From Azospirillum sp. TSH100 (GTDB taxonomy: Bacteria; Pseudomonadota; Alphaproteobacteria; Azospirillales; Azospirillaceae): DNA of 64,000 nt. This document shows positions 62,708-64,000 of the stretch, in pieces (the stretch's first letter is position 1; each line of letters opens with the position of its first letter). The notes under the pieces are model-generated. The model saw only the letters and a list, made by a program, of their open reading frames with translations. It did not search any database and was not told where the DNA came from. The DNA lies in the NCBI RefSeq assembly GCF_004923295.1, contig NZ_CP039634.1:2508001-2572000 (forward strand), read 5' to 3'. The position numbers and the translations under genes were made by a program.

Positions 62708-63513
62708 GCGAAGCCGGCGTTTCACCGGGTGCGATTCGCGTGACCGTGCTGGGCTGCGGCGGGTCGCGCGGCGTGCCGGTGATCGCCGGGGTGCCCGGCG
62801 GCCAATGGGGCCGCTGCGATCCCGCCAACCCGAAGAACCGCCGCCTGCGTCCATCTGTTCTGGTGGAAAGCGGCGGGGTTTCGGTTCTGGTCGACACCTC
62901 CCCCGACCTGCGGCAGCAGCTGCTGGATAGCGGCTGTGCACGGCTGGACGCCGTGCTGTGGACGCACCAGCATGCCGACCATTGCCACGGCATCGACGAG
63001 GTCCGCGAGATCTGCCGGCAGATGCATGCGCCGATCGACGCCTATGGCTGGGACGAGCATCTGCGCGACATCGAGGTGCGCTTTCCCTACTGCTTCGATC
63101 CGCTGCCCGACGGCTACCCCTTCTACCGGCCGGTGCTGAAGTCGCACCGCATCGACGGGCCCTTCAACGTGAAGGGGCTGGAGATCACGCCGTTCGAGCA
63201 GGACCACGGCTATATGCGGACGGTCGGCTACCGGTTCGGCAACTTCGCCTATTCGACCGACGTGGTGCGGCTGGACGAGCAGGCGTTCGACGCGCTGGCG
63301 GGGATCGACACCTGGATGGTCGATTGCGGTCGAATCGAGCCGCCGCATCCGGTGCATGCGCATCTGGCGCTGACGCTGGAGTGGATCGAGCGGGTGAAGC
63401 CGCGCCGGGCCTATCTGACCCACATGGACAACACCATGGACTACGACAGCCTGCGGCGGATTCTGCCGGAGGGGGTCGAGCCGGCCTACGATGGGCTGGT
63501 GATCGAGGTTTAG
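62704..63513 (+). CDS. MBL-fold phosphodiesterase (PhnP-like)
   Basis: 269 aa from the ATG at 62704, overlapping the previous stop by four bases. A metallo-beta-lactamase-fold hydrolase: the metal motif is THQHADHCHGIDEVRE (H-x-H-x-D-H), with further ligands in YSTDVVRLDEQAF (Asp) and LTHMDNTMDYD (His). The start TVLGCGGSRGVPVIAG and the SxG-SRG segment are typical of the PhnP-like cyclic phosphodiesterase group. In PhnP this activity opens ribose 1,2-cyclic phosphate, but no phn genes are here. The same gene sits after tatD in many alphaproteobacteria, where the substrate is unknown. Confidence 0.88.
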   Translation: MSEAGVSPGAIRVTVLGCGGSRGVPVIAGVPGGQWGRCDPANPKNRRLRPSVLVESGGVSVLVDTSPDLRQQLLDSGCARLDAVLWTHQHADHCHGIDEVREICRQMHAPIDAYGWDEHLRDIEVRFPYCFDPLPDGYPFYRPVLKSHRIDGPFNVKGLEITPFEQDHGYMRTVGYRFGNFAYSTDVVRLDEQAFDALAGIDTWMVDCGRIEPPHPVHAHLALTLEWIERVKPRRAYLTHMDNTMDYDSLRRILPEGVEPAYDGLVIEV

Positions 63514-63559
63514 GATCAGCGAGGGAGGGGGCGGAAATCCACCCCCTCTCCGGGAAATC

Positions 63560-64000
63560 CTACTTCTTCTTCTCAAGCGGCGGGGCCGCGTAGACGAAGC
63601 GGTCGAAGCTGTATTCGGCGACGCGGAACCACAGATACTCCTCCTCGCGGAACTTCTTCCACGCGTCGTAGATCTTGCGGAACTTCTCGTTCTTCGCCGC
63701 TTCGTCCTCGTAGACCTCGATGGCGGCCTGATAGCAGGCCTGCATCACTTCGTTCGGGAAGGGACGCAGCTGGGTGCCGCTGGCGACCAGGCGCTTCAGC
63801 GCGGTCATGTTCTGGACGTCGTACTTGCCCAGCATGTCCAGCGTGGCGTCGGCGCAGGCCGCCTGGAGCGCCGCCTTGTAGGCCGGCGGCAGCGACTCGA
63901 ACTTCTCCTTGCCGAACAGCATGGAGACCTGCGGCCCGCCTTCCCACCAACCCGGATAGTAGTAATACTTGGCGACCTTCTGGAAACCGAGCTTCTCGTC
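63560..64000 (-). CDS. TRAP transporter solute-binding protein (DctP type), C-terminal part, cut by window end
   Basis: About 146 codons are visible, ending VYAAPPLEKKK before the stop; the start lies beyond the window. The stretch AKYYYYPGWWEGGP, then LPPAYKAALQAACADATLDML and LRPFPNEVMQACYQAAIEVY, is typical of DctP-family periplasmic binding proteins of TRAP transporters, which bind carboxylates or related compounds with a conserved Arg (in the missing half). The ligand cannot be told from this part. It converges with the MBL gene. The membrane subunits dctQ and dctM would be expected nearby but are not in this window. Confidence 0.9.
   Translation of the reverse strand, partial: DEKLGFQKVAKYYYYPGWWEGGPQVSMLFGKEKFESLPPAYKAALQAACADATLDMLGKYDVQNMTALKRLVASGTQLRPFPNEVMQACYQAAIEVYEDEAAKNEKFRKIYDAWKKFREEEYLWFRVAEYSFDRFVYAAPPLEKKK

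Noticed and set aside
59174..62941. 1255-codon open frame on the minus strand, opposite holB, metG and tatD
   Set aside because: It lies opposite genes with full catalytic motifs. Long antisense frames are expected in high-GC DNA with strong third-position bias. Composition is His/Arg/Gly/Gln-rich without motifs.

Overview
The window is GC-rich and densely coding, with the gene families and local order expected of an alphaproteobacterium of the Rhodospirillales. Azospirillum or a close relative is the best guess, from the large number of PAS/histidine kinase/response regulator proteins, the fused indolepyruvate ferredoxin oxidoreductase, the choX-betAB set and the dac-tmk-holB-metG-tatD block. 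That placement is inference from protein families; there is no rRNA, tRNA or other decisive marker in the window. I saw no CRISPR array, insertion sequence, prophage or integrase.

Layout. 1-10.1 kb: the 3' end of purK with its terminator, an EAL phosphodiesterase, a DUF599 membrane protein, a ribbon-helix-helix protein, fumC, several small proteins, a 14-bp tandem repeat and a strongly self-complementary non-coding stretch (6315-6426), then a GNAT, a CgeB-like glycosyltransferase and an MltB-type lytic transglycosylase. 10.1-23.1 kb: a Cys/Gly-headed CDF-like membrane protein, an orphan response regulator, the 1172-aa indolepyruvate:ferredoxin oxidoreductase, two PAS histidine kinases and a Cache-GGDEF cyclase. 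23.1-30 kb: a tetR-adaptor-RND efflux operon and a periplasmic c-haem protein paired with cytochrome b561. 30-45 kb: a low-complexity BON protein, a STAS/receiver pair, an unusual three-gene operon (membrane sensor, sensor-MFS fusion, Tat-exported substrate-binding protein), a Sel1-repeat protein, an RsbW-like ATPase and an overlapping hybrid kinase/receiver pair.

45-51 kb: a cupin, an unknown acidic protein, ndk, and the choline-to-glycine-betaine set betB-betA-choX behind a BetI-like palindrome. 51.5-56 kb: an ABC-F ATPase, ExoD, a PmtA-like methyltransferase and a DUF218 protein. 56.2-63.5 kb: a same-strand envelope/housekeeping block rlpA-dac-tmk-holB-metG-tatD-MBL phosphodiesterase with many 4-bp overlaps, then the C-terminal end of a TRAP solute receptor running out of the window.

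The parts most worth a second look are the sensor/sensor-MFS/substrate-binding operon at 33835-37873, the candidate structured RNA at 6315-6426, and the orphan + strand terminator at 31973-32010, which has no + strand gene upstream. Starts were chosen from Shine-Dalgarno spacing and stop/start overlaps, and often differ from the longest possible frame.
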